A DNA stretch of 10,484 nucleotides from RGIG250 sp964540025 (GCA_964540025.1 CAZIKQ010000052.1:1-10484); one strand, 5' to 3'. Counted from the stretch's first letter, positions 1 through 7,550 are shown. The notes: generated by a model not told the origin, from the letters alone. Translations and numbers: made by a program.

Positions 1-133
1 CGGGGAGCCTTTGGGCTGGGTAAAAGGGTAGACATAGAGTTTTTTGTCAACAGTCTGAGGCTCCCCTAAAGGGGAACATCAGAGTGAATAAGTGGCTTTG
101 TCTACAGTCTGACCCTCCCCTAAAGGGGAGGCT
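1..133. repeat. Head-hairpin repeats with linker
   Basis: This stretch carries no gene. It holds stem-1-only members of the window's repeat family: the end of one (CGGGGAGCC, 1-9), a hairpin at 59-76 (CTCCCC-TAAA-GGGGA) and a perfect one at 114-131 (CCTCCCC-TAAA-GGGGAGG). Between and before them lies the linker seen again at 9231-9248 and 9366-9396, with core TTTGTCAACAGTCTGA near 44-58 and TTTGTCTACAGTCTGA near 97-112. The second module hairpin (the GNA triloop part) is absent here. Read on the minus strand these hairpins lie downstream of the sulfatase gene, but no T-tract follows them, so a terminator role is only a possibility. Confidence 0.75.
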
Positions 134-148
134 TTTGTGGTCGGTAAT

Positions 149-164
149 CTCTCCATTGAGGGGA
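149..164 (-). other. Imperfect hairpin after sulfatase stop
   Basis: About 14 nt past the stop of the minus-strand sulfatase gene the transcript could form a short imperfect stem (CTCCCC / GGAGAG with internal mismatch). It looks like a decayed stem-1 repeat hairpin. No U-run follows, so it is not a convincing intrinsic terminator. Confidence 0.3.
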
Positions 165-177
165 GCAGAATCACTTT

Positions 178-2151
178 CTATTTTGCCTTCATAAATTCCC
201 GCCAGCGGCTGGCGTGCTGATAATAGCTGACCGCTGTCCGGAGCAGCCCGGCCTTGTCCTGTTCACCGGCCCCTTCCTCCAGGTGAACCGTCGACTGGCG
301 GACCGGCTTCAGGATGGCCAAGCCCCGCTGGTCCCCGTAGCCGATGTATTGGTAATTGCTGATGAAATACCGGGGCTGGTAATCCGGGTCAAGGACGTTT
401 TCCCCGTAGAAGGAACTGTCGTATTCAAAGCCTATGGCCGCCAGCAAAGTAGGAATCGCGTCGATCTGGCTGATGGCCTTGTCGACCCGCTTCGGCTCAA
501 TGAACTTCGGCCCGTAGATGAACAGGGGAACCAGGTGGGTGTCGGGATTCAGCTCCTGCTTTCCCGCCGAGGCGGCCCCGTGGTCGCCGATAAACAGGAA
601 CACGGTGCTGTCGAACCAGGGCTTCTCTTTGGCCCGGTTCAGAAAGTCCCCCACCGCCCAGTCCGAATAGCTTACCGCCCCCAGGCGGCCGGTACCGGAA
701 GGAATGGCCACCCGGTCCTCCGGGTAGGTGTAGGGACTGTGATTGGAGGTGGTCAGCACCAGCTGGAAAAACTTCACTCCCACGTCGAAGGAATTATCGG
801 CCTGATTGAGGACCTCCGTAAAGAGATCCTCGTCGGAAATCCCCCAGACGGTCTCATGGGCTACGGCCCGGTCGGAGATGTTCGTCCTGTCCACCACCGC
901 GAAGCCGTTGCCGGAAAAGAACTCGTTCATGTTGTCAAAGTAGCCGTATCCTCCGTAGACCCACTTTACATCGTAGCCCCGCTCCTTAAACAGGCGGCCG
1001 GTATTGTAGAGGCCGCCGTTGTCCCGCTGGCGGATGACGGACATCCCCGCCTGGGGGGGCATGGACAGGGCGATGGCCTCCAGTCCCCGGACGGTGCGGG
1101 TGCCGGTAGCGTAAACCTTGCTGAAGAAAAGGCTCTCGCTGGCCAGCTGATCCATGACGGGGGTAAGGCCCTTGTACTTGCCGGCTTCGGAAAGGAACTC
1201 ATAGCCGAGGCTTTCTATTACCACCACGATCACGTTAGGCTCCGGGGCGGCGGCCGCCAGCCGGGGAGTATTTTTCATTGAGCCCACGTGGCGGCGGATA
1301 GACTGGCCGCCGCCGTCCAGCAGCTTGTCCTTCTTTCCGTAGTGCTTGCGGAGAAAATTGGCAACCTCCGCCTCGCTGTCTACCAGATAGAAATCCTTAT
1401 AGGAGAGATTGTTGGCCAGAAAAGCGGCCCCAAAGCTGTAAAGGTCATTTTTGGCCGCCTCCTGATTGTAGCGGTTGGAGCTTACCTTTTCCGCCATTCT
1501 GGCATCCACCAGATTGAAGAGGGCGAAGGTGAAGATCACGGAAACGCCGAAGGCGGTAAGCCGTTTGAAAAAGCCGGGATAACGCTCCTCGTACACCCTG
1601 TCCAGGGAGCGGATGAAAATGTAGAATATCCCGGTGAGGGCCAGCACCAGCAGTAAAAGGGGAACCACGGGGAAGGTGTGCCAGATGTTCAGCAGCATTT
1701 CCGAGGTATAGATGAGATAGTCGACGGCGATGAAGTTGAAGGAACAGCCAAATTCCCGCCAGAACATGAACTCGGCCACCCGGGACAGGAAAATCACGAA
1801 CAGCAGCAGGAACAGTCCCAGCTTGCAGAGAGACTGAAAGGGCCGCCATTCCTGCAATTTGTCCGGGATGATAAGCCGGAAGAAAAGCATGATGGCGGCG
1901 ATCCAGGCGAAGGCGGCGACGGTTTCCACCGCCCCGAACAGGAATGTCTTCACCAAAGTTAAAAACTGGGAGCTGAGCCTTGCGCCGGGGAAAAATGTGC
2001 GGACGGTGGCGGCCTTCAGCAGGGTGGCGAAGAAATTCATCCCCAAAAGCAGGAGAAGGATTGGAATTATCCGCCGGTATAAATAATTATCTCTGGCCGA
2101 GGGATCGGTATAGGGCGGCTTTCGGGAAGCATCCTTGGAAAAGAGTTTCAT
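178..2151 (-). CDS. LTA synthase-like membrane sulfatase/phosphoglycerol transferase
   Basis: A 657-residue polytopic membrane enzyme of the alkaline phosphatase/sulfatase superfamily (LtaS/MdoB-like, COG1368). Five hydrophobic segments (about 28-49, 69-93, 109-127, 158-181, 199-215) precede an extracytoplasmic catalytic domain from about 305. Visible active-site residues, aligned by motif to LtaS, are E313 (VVIESLG), nucleophile T353 (ATGTRTVRGLEA), H471 (TSNHSPYTYP) and D523/H524 (IGDHGA). The family moves phosphoglycerol groups onto envelope glycans or lipids; the acceptor here is unknown. The GTRTVRGLEA form is the one I associate with diderm homologues rather than true Gram-positive LtaS. 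The start follows an AGGAGG (2166-2171) with an unusually long 14-nt spacing; no better in-frame start is visible. Transcribed alone, divergent from ilvE. Family assignment is firm, substrate is not. Confidence 0.9.
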   Translation of the reverse strand: MKLFSKDASRKPPYTDPSARDNYLYRRIIPILLLLLGMNFFATLLKAATVRTFFPGARLSSQFLTLVKTFLFGAVETVAAFAWIAAIMLFFRLIIPDKLQEWRPFQSLCKLGLFLLLFVIFLSRVAEFMFWREFGCSFNFIAVDYLIYTSEMLLNIWHTFPVVPLLLLVLALTGIFYIFIRSLDRVYEERYPGFFKRLTAFGVSVIFTFALFNLVDARMAEKVSSNRYNQEAAKNDLYSFGAAFLANNLSYKDFYLVDSEAEVANFLRKHYGKKDKLLDGGGQSIRRHVGSMKNTPRLAAAAPEPNVIVVVIESLGYEFLSEAGKYKGLTPVMDQLASESLFFSKVYATGTRTVRGLEAIALSMPPQAGMSVIRQRDNGGLYNTGRLFKERGYDVKWVYGGYGYFDNMNEFFSGNGFAVVDRTNISDRAVAHETVWGISDEDLFTEVLNQADNSFDVGVKFFQLVLTTSNHSPYTYPEDRVAIPSGTGRLGAVSYSDWAVGDFLNRAKEKPWFDSTVFLFIGDHGAASAGKQELNPDTHLVPLFIYGPKFIEPKRVDKAISQIDAIPTLLAAIGFEYDSSFYGENVLDPDYQPRYFISNYQYIGYGDQRGLAILKPVRQSTVHLEEGAGEQDKAGLLRTAVSYYQHASRWREFMKAK

Positions 2152-2202
2152 AACAGGGCAATTAGCCTCCTGACAACAGAATATACACAGATAGACAGAC
2201 TA

Positions 2203-2231
2203 TTTTTATCAGTTTTTCGGGGGATTGTCAA
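2203..2231 (-). promoter_or_regulatory. Promoter for the sulfatase gene
   Basis: On the minus strand a perfect TTGACA (2231-2226) is followed after 17 nt by TAAAAA (2208-2203), a fair sigma-70/SigA match with a strong -35 and weaker -10. It would give a leader of about 45 nt before the ATG at 2151. Confidence 0.55.
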
Positions 2232-2239
2232 TGATTTAC

Positions 2240-2284
2240 CCCCGGCCGGGGAGAAATCGGAAATTTGCCGGAAAATTTATCGGC
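2240..2284. promoter_or_regulatory. Possible operator between divergent promoters
   Basis: Between the two divergent -35 boxes lie a perfect 12-bp palindrome CCCCGGCCGGGG (2240-2251), direct repeats CGGAAATTT (2258) and CGGAAAATTT (2269) with a further CGG at 2281, and an 18-bp imperfect palindrome GCCGGAAAATTTATCGGC (2267-2284). The direct repeats are spaced 11-12 bp apart, about one helical turn, and end 9 nt before the ilvE -35. This is suggestive of a regulator site, but the A/T tracts could equally act as an UP element. No known consensus is claimed. Confidence 0.35.
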
Positions 2285-2292
2285 TTATTCTC

Positions 2293-2321
2293 TTGACTTT
2301 AGCCGCTGTAAACCATAGAAT
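2293..2321 (+). promoter_or_regulatory. Promoter for ilvE
   Basis: TTGACT (2293-2298), a 17-nt spacer and TAGAAT (2316-2321) make a near-consensus SigA promoter. Transcription would start near 2328, giving a 5' leader of about 75 nt. That is too short for a T-box. Confidence 0.75.
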
Positions 2322-2331
2322 AGAAACGTTA

Positions 2332-2382
2332 CAAAGTTACATAAAAACTTTGCAAAAAATTGTCTTTTGTATGAATTTGCAA
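2332..2382 (+). promoter_or_regulatory. Alternative hairpins in ilvE leader
   Basis: The AU-rich leader can form CAAAGTT/AACTTTG (2332-2338 with 2346-2352, 7-nt loop) or TTGCAAA/TTTGCAA (2350-2356 with 2376-2382). The two share bases 2350-2352, so they compete. The second ends just before the GAGGAG ribosome site (2389-2394). Both stems are weak and this may be chance in AT-rich sequence. Confidence 0.25.
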
Positions 2383-2403
2383 TAAAATGAGGAGATGTTT
2401 TTA

Positions 2404-3480
2404 ATGGCAGAAATCAAATTTGTCAAAGCCCCCGCCCTGAAGGAAAAAGTCGACGTTTCCACCATCGGCTTCGGTACTTATTTCACCGACTATATGTTCC
2501 GGATGGATTACAACCCGGAGGAAGGCTGGCACGGGGCCAGCATCGTTCCCTACGAGGATATTAAGGTAAGCCCGGCCAACACCACCCTCCATTACGGCCA
2601 GGCGATTTTCGAGGGCTGCAAGGCCTACGTCACCAGGGAAGGAAAGCCGGTAGTGTTCCGGGGCAAGGATCACATTGCCCGCCTGAACCGGTCCGCCAAA
2701 ATTCTCGATATCCCCCAGGTTCCCTTTGACGAGGCTTACAACGGGCTGATAAAGCTTCTTTCCATCGAGAAGGATTGGATCCCCAACGGCCCCGGCCAGA
2801 GCCTCTATATCCGTCCCTTCATCTTTGCTTCCGACCCTTTCCTGGGAGTCAGCGTGAGCCAGACCTACGTTTTCCTCATCATTCTTTCCCCGGTGGCCGC
2901 CTACTATGCCCACGGCTTTGCCCCCGTAAAGATTATGGTGGAGGATCATTACTCCCGGGCCTGCCAGGGGGGCCTCGGCGCCGCCAAGACTCCGGCTAAC
3001 TACGCCGCCAGCCTCCATGCCGGGCTCTATGCCCATGAAAAGGGCTATGATCAGGTCCTCTGGACTGACGCCGCCGAGCATAAGTGGATCGGCGAGGTGG
3101 GCTCCATGAACATCCTGTTCAAGATTGACGGCAAGATCGTTACCCCGGAGCTGGACGGCACCATTCTCGACGGCATCACCCGCCGCACCGTTCTCCAGAT
3201 TGCCCGCGACTGGGGCTACCCCGTTGAGGAACGGAAGATTTCCGTGGACGAGCTGGTGGAGGCTTACAGGAACGGAAAGCTGGAGGAGGTATTCGGCTCC
3301 GGCACCGCCGCCGTTATCTCTCCGGTGGGCGAGCTGATCTGCGGCACGGAAAATCCCGTCCACATGGTGCTCAATGAGGGCAAAATCGGCCCCTTCGCCC
3401 AGAAGATGTACGACTACATTGACAAGCTCCACACCGGTGAGACTGAGGATAAATACGGCTTCGTTGAGCCGGTTGAATAA
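2404..3480 (+). CDS. ilvE: Branched-chain amino acid aminotransferase
   Basis: A 358-residue fold-type IV PLP aminotransferase that interconverts branched-chain 2-oxo acids and leucine, isoleucine and valine with glutamate as amino donor; cytosolic. Length and motifs fit the larger (group II, about 350-360 aa) BCAT class. K195 in GGLGAAKTPANYAASL is the PLP Schiff-base lysine, E231 in WIGEVGSMN the expected ligand of the PLP pyridine nitrogen, and GTILDGITR and GSGTAAVISPV form the phosphate-binding and substrate loops. I chose ATG 2404 rather than ATG 2395, because 2395 abuts the GGAG (2391-2394) that serves as ribosome site; 2404 has 9-nt spacing and gives the usual MAEIKF-type start. It has its own promoter and terminator and appears monocistronic. 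Other ilv/leu genes are not in the window. Confidence 0.95.
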   Translation: MAEIKFVKAPALKEKVDVSTIGFGTYFTDYMFRMDYNPEEGWHGASIVPYEDIKVSPANTTLHYGQAIFEGCKAYVTREGKPVVFRGKDHIARLNRSAKILDIPQVPFDEAYNGLIKLLSIEKDWIPNGPGQSLYIRPFIFASDPFLGVSVSQTYVFLIILSPVAAYYAHGFAPVKIMVEDHYSRACQGGLGAAKTPANYAASLHAGLYAHEKGYDQVLWTDAAEHKWIGEVGSMNILFKIDGKIVTPELDGTILDGITRRTVLQIARDWGYPVEERKISVDELVEAYRNGKLEEVFGSGTAAVISPVGELICGTENPVHMVLNEGKIGPFAQKMYDYIDKLHTGETEDKYGFVEPVE

Positions 3481-3498
3481 CGACTAATCCGTCTGATA

Positions 3499-3546
3499 GG
3501 CTACCCTGTAGGTTGCATGAGCTGTCGCTGTAGGCGACTGAGGGTT
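3499..3546 (+). repeat. Degenerate B-type repeat module
   Basis: Just after ilvE lies a decayed copy of the 46-nt B module. Its second hairpin is intact (GTCGCT-GTA-GGCGAC, 3524-3538, one G-U pair) and the GACTGAGGGTTGA tail is recognisable, but stem 1 is eroded (GGCTACCCTGTAGGTTGC). It is a single arm with no inverted partner, so it is probably an old copy. Confidence 0.7.
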
Positions 3547-3586
3547 GAATAAATCAGCGGTTTTGCCGTTCCCAGCGAAAATTTTT

Positions 3587-3617
3587 AGAGGGGCAGGTCT
3601 ATCCTGCCTCTTTTTTT
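3587..3617 (+). terminator. Intrinsic terminator after ilvE
   Basis: An 11-bp stem (3587-3597 with 3603-3613, GGCAGG/CCTGCC core plus pairs including G-U) with a TCTAT loop runs into a T-tract at 3609-3617. This is the only textbook rho-independent terminator I see in the window. It separates ilvE from the cdaA block. Confidence 0.85.
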
Positions 3618-3804
3618 CATATTTTTGGTGTACTATCCTCCTAAGCCGCTGGCGGGAAAATTTTTCTCACCCGGCAAAAAAATTAGAGGACTTTATCTCC
3701 GGTGGATAGAATAATTTAATTACGGTAACGACTGAAAGGCATCCGGACTGTCAACTCAGCAAGGTCATAGTCAGATAAAAAATTTCCGGAAAGGAGGCGG
3801 CCCC
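3618..3804 (+). promoter_or_regulatory. Upstream region of cdaA, weak promoter candidate
   Basis: The rest of the gap before cdaA has no ORF and no repeat module. The best -10-like box is TAGAAT (3707-3712), but the matching -35 (TTAGAG at 3683, 18-nt spacer) is poor. A promoter must lie somewhere here, since the ilvE terminator precedes it, but I cannot place it firmly. The cdaA ribosome site AAAGGAGG (3790-3797) closes the region. Confidence 0.3.
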
Positions 3805-4692
3805 GTGGATTCAGAATTTTTTTCCATATCAAATCTGTCCCTGCCCCATCAGGTCAGAGGACTCCTGATGACGGTAGGGATTCTGGACATCGTTGATATC
3901 ATCATCGTGGCCGTTATCCTTTACCACTGCTACAAGCTGCTGGAGGATACCAGCGCCATCACCCTGGTGAAGGGCATCGTGGCCCTGCTGCTGCTGACCG
4001 GTATCTGCGGGGCCCTGGAGCTCCACGTCATCGACTGGCTTTTGCAAAAGGTAGTGACCGTCCTCATGGTGGCCCTGCCGGTGATTTTTCAGCCGGAGCT
4101 GCGGCGGGCGCTGGCTCATATCGGACAGGGGAGGTTCTTTGCCCCCTACGGAGTCTTTGCGGAAGAGGAATCGGAAATCTGCATCCGGGAAATCTGCGAT
4201 GCGGTAGACTCCATGTCCAAGTCCCGCACGGGGGCGCTCATCGTCTGTGAACGGAGCACCCGCCTGAACGATATTATCGACGAAAAAAACGGCACCAAGC
4301 TGGACGCGGTGATTTCCGCCGACCTGCTGAACCAGATTTTCTTTATCAATACGCCCCTCCACGATGGGGCAGTGATTATCCGGGGCAGCCGGATCATGGT
4401 GGCCGGGGCGAAGCTGCCCAACAGCCAGAATGCAAACATTCCTCACGAGCTGGGAACCCGTCACCGGGCCGCCATCGGCATTTCCGAGCAGGTAGACGTC
4501 CTGGCCCTGGTAGTCAGCGAGGAAACCGGCATCGTGTCCATAGCGGAGCGGGGCCACATCAAGCGCAACGTCACCCGGCTGGCACTTCAGGAGCGGCTGA
4601 AAACTGTGTTCCCCACCGAGAAGAAGGAAAAGCTGAACTTCAAGGAGCTGTATCTGGCAGCCAAGTCCCGCATTAAGAGGGCGGAAAAATGA
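3805..4692 (+). CDS. cdaA: Membrane diadenylate cyclase CdaA
   Basis: A 295-residue membrane enzyme that condenses two ATP into c-di-AMP. Three N-terminal transmembrane helices (about 25-44, 52-72, 77-95) are followed by the conserved FQPELRRAL segment (95-103) and a DAC (DisA_N) domain at about 115-270. The catalytic signatures are intact: DGA at 187-189 (TPLHDGAVII) and RHR at 219-221 (LGTRHRAAIGISE), with SEETG at 238-242. The GTG start at 3805 is chosen because AAAGGAGG sits 7 nt upstream; ATG 3868 would leave the first helix with almost no lead and has no such site. Its stop overlaps the next gene's ATG (ATGA), implying translational coupling with cdaR. In other Firmicutes CdaA acts with CdaR and GlmM to tie osmotic and cell-wall state to c-di-AMP. 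Confidence 0.95.
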   Translation: MDSEFFSISNLSLPHQVRGLLMTVGILDIVDIIIVAVILYHCYKLLEDTSAITLVKGIVALLLLTGICGALELHVIDWLLQKVVTVLMVALPVIFQPELRRALAHIGQGRFFAPYGVFAEEESEICIREICDAVDSMSKSRTGALIVCERSTRLNDIIDEKNGTKLDAVISADLLNQIFFINTPLHDGAVIIRGSRIMVAGAKLPNSQNANIPHELGTRHRAAIGISEQVDVLALVVSEETGIVSIAERGHIKRNVTRLALQERLKTVFPTEKKEKLNFKELYLAAKSRIKRAEK

Positions 4693-5645
4693 CATTTTTT
4701 CATCGGATCTTTCATCGGAACCTCCCCATAAAGATAATGGCCATTCTCACGGCCACGGTGCTTTGGTTCTACGTTATGAACAACCAGAACCCCTCTATTG
4801 AGGCCACCATAAAAAGAGAAGTCCAGCTGGTGAATATTCCTGACGGAAAGGTGGTTTCTCTGGAGGAAAACAAGGTAAATATAAAGGTCAGGGCCCTGCG
4901 CTCCTACTTCGTGTCCACGGCCGGCAGCGAGTTTCGGGCCGAGCTGGACGCGGAGGATCTCCCGAACGGCCGGATCAGGGAAAAGGTAAACGTCATTCTG
5001 CCCCACGGCTTTGAGCTCATCGAGGTGGACCCGCCGGAGCTGCCCGTGTTCGTCGATCCCATCGAAAAAAAACTGGCGGATATCAAGCTTATCCCCACCG
5101 GCTCTCCCGCCGAGGGAATTACCCTGGCCAGCGTCAGCGGCGACCTGGAGCAGGCGGAGGTCATCGGCCCTGCCTCTCGGGCGAGGCAAGTATCAAGGCT
5201 CATCGCCTATGTCCCTTTGAACAGGCATGACACGGACTTCTCCCAGCAGGTACCCCTGCTGCCGGTGAGTAATCAGGGCCGGGTGATAGAAGACGTGACC
5301 GTGGCTCCTACCGTGGTAGTTGCCTCCGTTCAGCTGGCCCGGGGATTGTCAAAGAAAATCGTCACTGTAAGCCCGGTGCTGACGGGCCAGCTGCCGGAAG
5401 GAATCCTTTTGGACAAGGTGGCCATAAATCCGGCAAAGATTGAAATCACCGGCCGGAAGGAAGTCATTGACAAGCTTCAATCCATCGCTACCCGGGAAAT
5501 CGACCTTTCGGAGATCGAGCCGGAGAATATCATTAACGGAACCTTTTCGGTAAACGTCCTCCTTCGTCCCATCCAGGATGTAGTCGTCATTGACCGGACG
5601 GTAAAGGTGGATATTTCCACGAAAGAAAAAGCGCAGGGAAAGTAA
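4689..5645 (+). CDS. cdaR: CdaA regulator, YbbR-domain protein CdaR
   Basis: A 318-residue protein with one N-terminal membrane anchor (about 13-31, PIKIMAILTATVLWFYVM) and an extracytoplasmic part built of three YbbR-like repeats (about 37-125, 130-215, 222-309). The repeats show the recurring pattern of beta strands ending in V-V-(D/A) segments such as LPVFVDP, VVVASVQL and RTVKVDIS. B. subtilis CdaR has four YbbR domains, so three here is somewhat short but within the range of the family. It modulates CdaA at the membrane and has no enzymatic motif. ATG 4689 overlaps the cdaA stop by 4 nt, with AAGAGG (4675-4680) as ribosome site inside cdaA. The stop overlaps the start of the FAD dehydrogenase gene by one base. 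Confidence 0.92.
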   Translation: MTFFHRIFHRNLPIKIMAILTATVLWFYVMNNQNPSIEATIKREVQLVNIPDGKVVSLEENKVNIKVRALRSYFVSTAGSEFRAELDAEDLPNGRIREKVNVILPHGFELIEVDPPELPVFVDPIEKKLADIKLIPTGSPAEGITLASVSGDLEQAEVIGPASRARQVSRLIAYVPLNRHDTDFSQQVPLLPVSNQGRVIEDVTVAPTVVVASVQLARGLSKKIVTVSPVLTGQLPEGILLDKVAINPAKIEITGRKEVIDKLQSIATREIDLSEIEPENIINGTFSVNVLLRPIQDVVVIDRTVKVDISTKEKAQGK

Positions 5646-7396
5646 TGCTCAGAATTACGGATTTTCACGTTCCCATCACCAAAGATTGGGGATCTTCCTT
5701 CAATAACCTTGAGCCGCCGGTGGAAGCCTTGGCGGCTCGCCTTGGATTGCCGCTTCACGCTATTGGTGAGGCGGCTGTTTTGCGTCAGGGCCTCGACGCC
5801 CGCCGCCGCAACGGAGCACCCATTTGCTCCGTTTACCAGCTGGAGTTTTCTCTGGCCGGGGGAGCGAAGGCGGAGGAAAAGTTTCTGGCGGCCAACCGCC
5901 GGAGCCGGAACGGAATAAAAAATCTCACGCCGGCGCCGGAGTCAGCGCCTGCCCTCTGGGAAATCGCGGCGGAGATCCGGGAAAGGCTGGCCCGGAGAGA
6001 AATTGTTCCGCAGGAAGGGGAGCGGCCCGTAGTTGCCGGCTTTGGCCCGGCGGGAATGTTCGCCGCCCTCCTGCTGGCCAGAGCCGGTCTTTCGCCGCTG
6101 GTGCTGGAGCGGGGGGCCGACGTGGAGAGCCGCCGGGCCAGGGTAGCGGCCTTCTGGGCCGGAAGAAGCCCCCTTGACCCGGCGGCCAACGTCCAGTTCG
6201 GCGAGGGCGGGGCCGGGACCTTTTCCGACGGCAAGCTCACCACCCGGGTGGACTCCCCCCTCATTCGGGACGTGCTGGACGCCATGGTGGACTTCGGCGC
6301 GCCGGAAGAGATAAAAATTCTCCACAAGCCCCACATCGGCACCGATAAGCTGGTTCCCATGGTCAAGAACCTCCGGCAGGAAATCATCGCCCTGGGGGGA
6401 GAGGTGCGGTTCCTGACGGCCGTGACAGAGCTGGAATTTGACAGCCGGCAAAATATCGCCGCCGTCGTTACCGAGGACGGCCAGCGGATAAAGACCGCCG
6501 CCCTGTTCCTGGCCATCGGCCACTCCGCCCGGGACACCTATTGTCAGCTGTTCAGGCAGGGAGTGGCCATGGAGCCGAAGCCCTTTGCGGTAGGCGTCCG
6601 CATCGAGCACACCCAGGAGCTTATCGACCGGGCCCAGTACGGCCGGCCGGCGGTCGCCTCCGCTGGCGGGACGTCTCTGCCCCCCGCCGGCTACTCCCTT
6701 ACCTGGCAGGACAGAAGCAGACCCGGCAGCCGTAGCGTTTACTCCTTCTGCATGTGTCCCGGCGGTCAGGTGGTAGCCGCCGCCAGCGAGCCGGGACGGC
6801 TGGTTACCAACGGCATGAGCCTCCACGCCCGGGCCAGCGGCGTGGCCAACGGGGCCCTGCTGGTAAACGTCCAGCCGGAGGATTTTGGCGGGGCCGTGCT
6901 GGGTGGCATCGACTTTCAGCGGAAATACGAGGAGCTGGCCTTTCAGGCTGGCGGCGGAGACTACCGGGCCCCCGTTCAGGCCGTGGGGGACTTTCTGGCC
7001 ACGGCGGAGGGCGCTCCCCGCTGTGATACAAAAAATTTCTGCGTTTCCCCTACCTACCGTCCGGGAGTAAAAAATTCCCGGCTGGCCGAATGCCTGCCGG
7101 ACTTTGTCATCGCCTCACTGGCGGCGGCTCTCCCGGCCTTTGACCGGAAGATAAAAGGCTTCGGCGCTCCCGACGTGCCCATTACCGGCGTGGAAATGCG
7201 GTCCTCGGCCCCCTGCCGGATACTCCGCCAGCGGGAAAGCTATCAGTCCCTGTCCCACGGAGGACTGTACCCCATCGGCGAAGGTGCGGGCTACGCCGGG
7301 GGAATTATGAGCGCCGCCTGCGACGGCTTGAATGCAGTCTTGGCCTATCTGGAAAAATTGGGAATTTGCGATGAAAGGCTAAAACAGCTCCGCTGA
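5645..7396 (+). CDS. FAD-dependent dehydrogenase, COG2509 type
   Basis: A 583-residue flavoprotein of the uncharacterised COG2509 family (substrate unknown). An N-terminal region of about 110 residues without a nucleotide motif is followed by a Rossmann FAD-binding motif GFGPAG at 132-137 with ribose-binding E155 (LVLERGA). Then come the GEGGAGTFSDGKLTTR segment (187-202), a second-strand FAD contact FLAIGHSARD (288-297) and a C-terminal FAD-binding loop IGEGAGYAGGIMSAACDG (544-561). No signal peptide or membrane helix, so cytosolic. The start (5645) overlaps the cdaR stop as TAATG, with AGGGA at 5635-5639, so it is co-translated with cdaR. Homologues often sit between cdaR and glmM in Clostridia and Negativicutes as I recall, suggesting a link to c-di-AMP or wall precursor control, but no function is established. 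Confidence 0.88.
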   Translation: MLRITDFHVPITKDWGSSFNNLEPPVEALAARLGLPLHAIGEAAVLRQGLDARRRNGAPICSVYQLEFSLAGGAKAEEKFLAANRRSRNGIKNLTPAPESAPALWEIAAEIRERLARREIVPQEGERPVVAGFGPAGMFAALLLARAGLSPLVLERGADVESRRARVAAFWAGRSPLDPAANVQFGEGGAGTFSDGKLTTRVDSPLIRDVLDAMVDFGAPEEIKILHKPHIGTDKLVPMVKNLRQEIIALGGEVRFLTAVTELEFDSRQNIAAVVTEDGQRIKTAALFLAIGHSARDTYCQLFRQGVAMEPKPFAVGVRIEHTQELIDRAQYGRPAVASAGGTSLPPAGYSLTWQDRSRPGSRSVYSFCMCPGGQVVAAASEPGRLVTNGMSLHARASGVANGALLVNVQPEDFGGAVLGGIDFQRKYEELAFQAGGGDYRAPVQAVGDFLATAEGAPRCDTKNFCVSPTYRPGVKNSRLAECLPDFVIASLAAALPAFDRKIKGFGAPDVPITGVEMRSSAPCRILRQRESYQSLSHGGLYPIGEGAGYAGGIMSAACDGLNAVLAYLEKLGICDERLKQLR

Positions 7397-7420
7397 ATTG
7401 GCTGAAAAGCCGCTCCCCAA

Positions 7421-7466
7421 AGCCTCCCCTGTAGGGGAGGTGGCGGCGTAGCCGCCGGAGGGGTGA
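7421..7466 (+). repeat. A-type repeat module, solo
   Basis: A complete 46-nt A module beginning 24 nt after the FAD dehydrogenase stop. Stem 1 is CCTCCCCTGTAGGGGAGG; stem 2 is GGCGGC-GTA-GCCGCC; the tail is GGAGGGGTGA. No inverted partner follows directly. With no T-tract present, it may still slow or end transcription leaving the cdaA block. Confidence 0.85.
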
Positions 7467-7479
7467 CGTACCCTCCCAA

Positions 7480-7545
7480 AGCCTCCCCTCCAGGCTGGCA
7501 TGGCTCGCACTGGAAGCCTCCCCTGTAGTGGAGGTGCCTGCATCA
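7480..7545 (+). repeat. Broken repeat copies
   Basis: Two rearranged fragments: GCCTCCCCT (7481-7489) interrupted by about 24 nt of unrelated sequence flanked by CCAG/CTGG, then a stem-1 copy with a mismatch (CCTCCCCTGTAGTGGAGG, 7517-7534) followed by a decayed stem 2 (TGCCTGCATCAC). They look like deletion or insertion derivatives of A modules. Confidence 0.6.
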
Positions 7546-7550
7546 CTCTA

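Noticed and set aside
214..1281. Long plus-strand ORF (355 codons) opposite the sulfatase gene
   Set aside because: Antisense shadow in GC-rich DNA; its translation shows no family motif and the opposite strand encodes an intact, motif-complete enzyme.
2322..2403. T-box or leader-peptide attenuator for ilvE
   Set aside because: The leader is about 75 nt, too short for a T-box. The tiny ORF at 2371-2385 (ATG AAT TTG CAA TAA) has one Leu codon, no ribosome site and no following terminator.
2401..3432. Long minus-strand ORF (343 codons) opposite ilvE
   Set aside because: Antisense shadow with low-complexity, motif-free translation; ilvE on the plus strand is complete.
3642..3662. CCCGCCAGCGGCT shared (inverted) with 196-208 near the sulfatase 3' end
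   Set aside because: Thirteen matching bases in GC-rich sequence, one copy being coding; chance similarity is likely and no element boundary is visible.
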